A stretch of 64,000 nt of DNA from Methanosarcina sp. MSH10X1. Its GTDB lineage: Archaea; Halobacteriota; Methanosarcinia; Methanosarcinales; Methanosarcinaceae. The notes beneath the pieces were generated by a model. That model searched no databases, was not told the origin of the DNA, and saw only the letters and a program-made list of their open reading frames with translations. The DNA lies in NCBI RefSeq assembly GCF_004099695.1, contig NZ_SCHL01000001.1, forward strand, positions 124,001-188,000. The letters are read 5' to 3'. Both the position numbers and the translations under genes were made by a program. Each line of letters opens with the position of its first letter. Position 1 is the stretch's first letter. This document shows, one piece after another, positions 63,389-64,000 of the stretch.

Positions 63389-64000
63389 ATGCTTACATTT
63401 ATAGGTCTGGGTCTTTTTGACGAGTATGACATTTCTTTGAAAGGACTTGAGGCTGTCAGGGAAGCTGACCTGGTTTATGTGGAATTCTATACATCCTGTC
63501 TTATGGGTACGACTCTTGAAAAAATGGAGAAGCTTTATGGTAAAAAAGTCATTTTGCTTTCAAGAGAAGATGTCGAGCAGAATCCTGTTTGGCTCAATTA
63601 CGCAGGGGACAGGAAGCTTTGTTTCCTGACTGGCGGAGATACAATGATTTCTACAACCCATGTCGATTTGCGCCTGAGAGCCGAGAAGCTCGGAATCGAA
63701 ACCCGCCTCATTCACGGAGCTTCTATCGCCTCCGCCGTTTCAGGGCTAACCGGACTTCAGAACTATCGTTTCGGGAAGTCCGCAAGCATTCCTCACCCCT
63801 ATGAAAGCAGGAGAGGTACGAAAGTAATCTCGGAAACTCCCTACGATATTATAAAGCAAAACTCGGAACTTGGGCTGCACACCCTGGTCTTCCTGGATAT
63901 AGACAAGGAGAAAGGTTATATGACTGTAAATACCGCACTTGAGCTTCTCCTGGGGGTTGAAGAAAAGAGGGGAGAAGGGATCATGCGCGGAGCTGCTGCA
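63389..64000 (+). CDS. dphB: diphthine synthase (3' end outside window)
   Basis: 204 codons are present from ATG 63389 to the window edge without a stop. MLTFIGLGLFDEYDISLKG, LVYVEFYTSCLM, FLTGGDTMISTTHVDLRLRA, LIHGASIASAVSGLTGLQNY and KSASIPHPYESR are typical of DphB (TIM-like tetrapyrrole methylase fold, SAM-binding GGDTM loop). It methylates the modified histidine of translation factor aEF-2 on the route to diphthamide. Only the last ~60 residues are missing. Confidence 0.93.
   Translation, partial: MLTFIGLGLFDEYDISLKGLEAVREADLVYVEFYTSCLMGTTLEKMEKLYGKKVILLSREDVEQNPVWLNYAGDRKLCFLTGGDTMISTTHVDLRLRAEKLGIETRLIHGASIASAVSGLTGLQNYRFGKSASIPHPYESRRGTKVISETPYDIIKQNSELGLHTLVFLDIDKEKGYMTVNTALELLLGVEEKRGEGIMRGAAA

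Overview
This window reads as chromosomal DNA of a methanogenic archaeon of the genus Methanosarcina or a close relative. The evidence is archaeal translation genes (two aIF-1A copies, dphB), a soluble MtrA-like corrinoid protein, TATA-box promoters, very strong GGAGG/GGGGG ribosome binding sites, frequent TTG/GTG starts, long AT-rich spacers and large TPR/HEAT repeat proteins. No tRNA, rRNA, CRISPR array or intact insertion sequence was recognised.

Layout. 0-10.6 kb: arylsulfatase tail, AI-2E-type exporter, YqhA-like protein, a bacterial-looking AqpZ, PepD, a ferritin-like protein and a tandem pair of large unnamed membrane proteins. 10.6-14 kb: gene-poor, with a candidate structured small RNA, an AT-rich tandem repeat, a secreted matrixin-like metalloprotease and a small membrane protein. 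14-19.5 kb: alanine/glycine:Na+ symporter, then an operon of a CARDB/S-layer-like protein with an ABC permease and ATPase. 19.7-27.1 kb: a MoxR / DUF58 / von Willebrand A operon whose last gene carries a frameshift. 27.1-36.5 kb: dispersed hairpin repeats, twin promoter-bearing units without clear genes, a DUF4177-like small gene with an ACG start, a 950-residue HEAT protein, a frameshifted GNAT gene, a repeat protein with a possible conflict-type N-terminus, CsbD, an hsdS remnant and YwbE. 36.6-41.6 kb: DUF6544-like protein, MtrA-like protein, MFS and SMR transporters, two decayed genes.

41.9-45.9 kb is the most striking segment. A three-gene module (RGG/CxxC-x17-CxxC protein, a second such protein, aIF-1A) is present twice in tandem. 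All four small zinc-finger genes share a TATA box and a roughly 125-nt leader with two predicted hairpins, the second covering the Shine-Dalgarno; one leader shows a compensatory change in that stem. I infer a post-transcriptionally controlled, perhaps temperature-responsive, RNA-chaperone and translation-initiation module.

46-51.8 kb (minus strand): aspartase with a non-ATG start, acetolactate-synthase-like ThDP enzyme and an aldehyde dehydrogenase. 52-56 kb: an amplified array of Thr/Pro/Val/Glu-rich lipoproteins with near-identical promoters, ending in a cupredoxin lipoprotein. 56-64 kb: two TPR proteins, a HAD phosphatase, a degenerate receiver protein, a winged-helix regulator, a thioredoxin reductase/thioredoxin pair and the 5' part of dphB.
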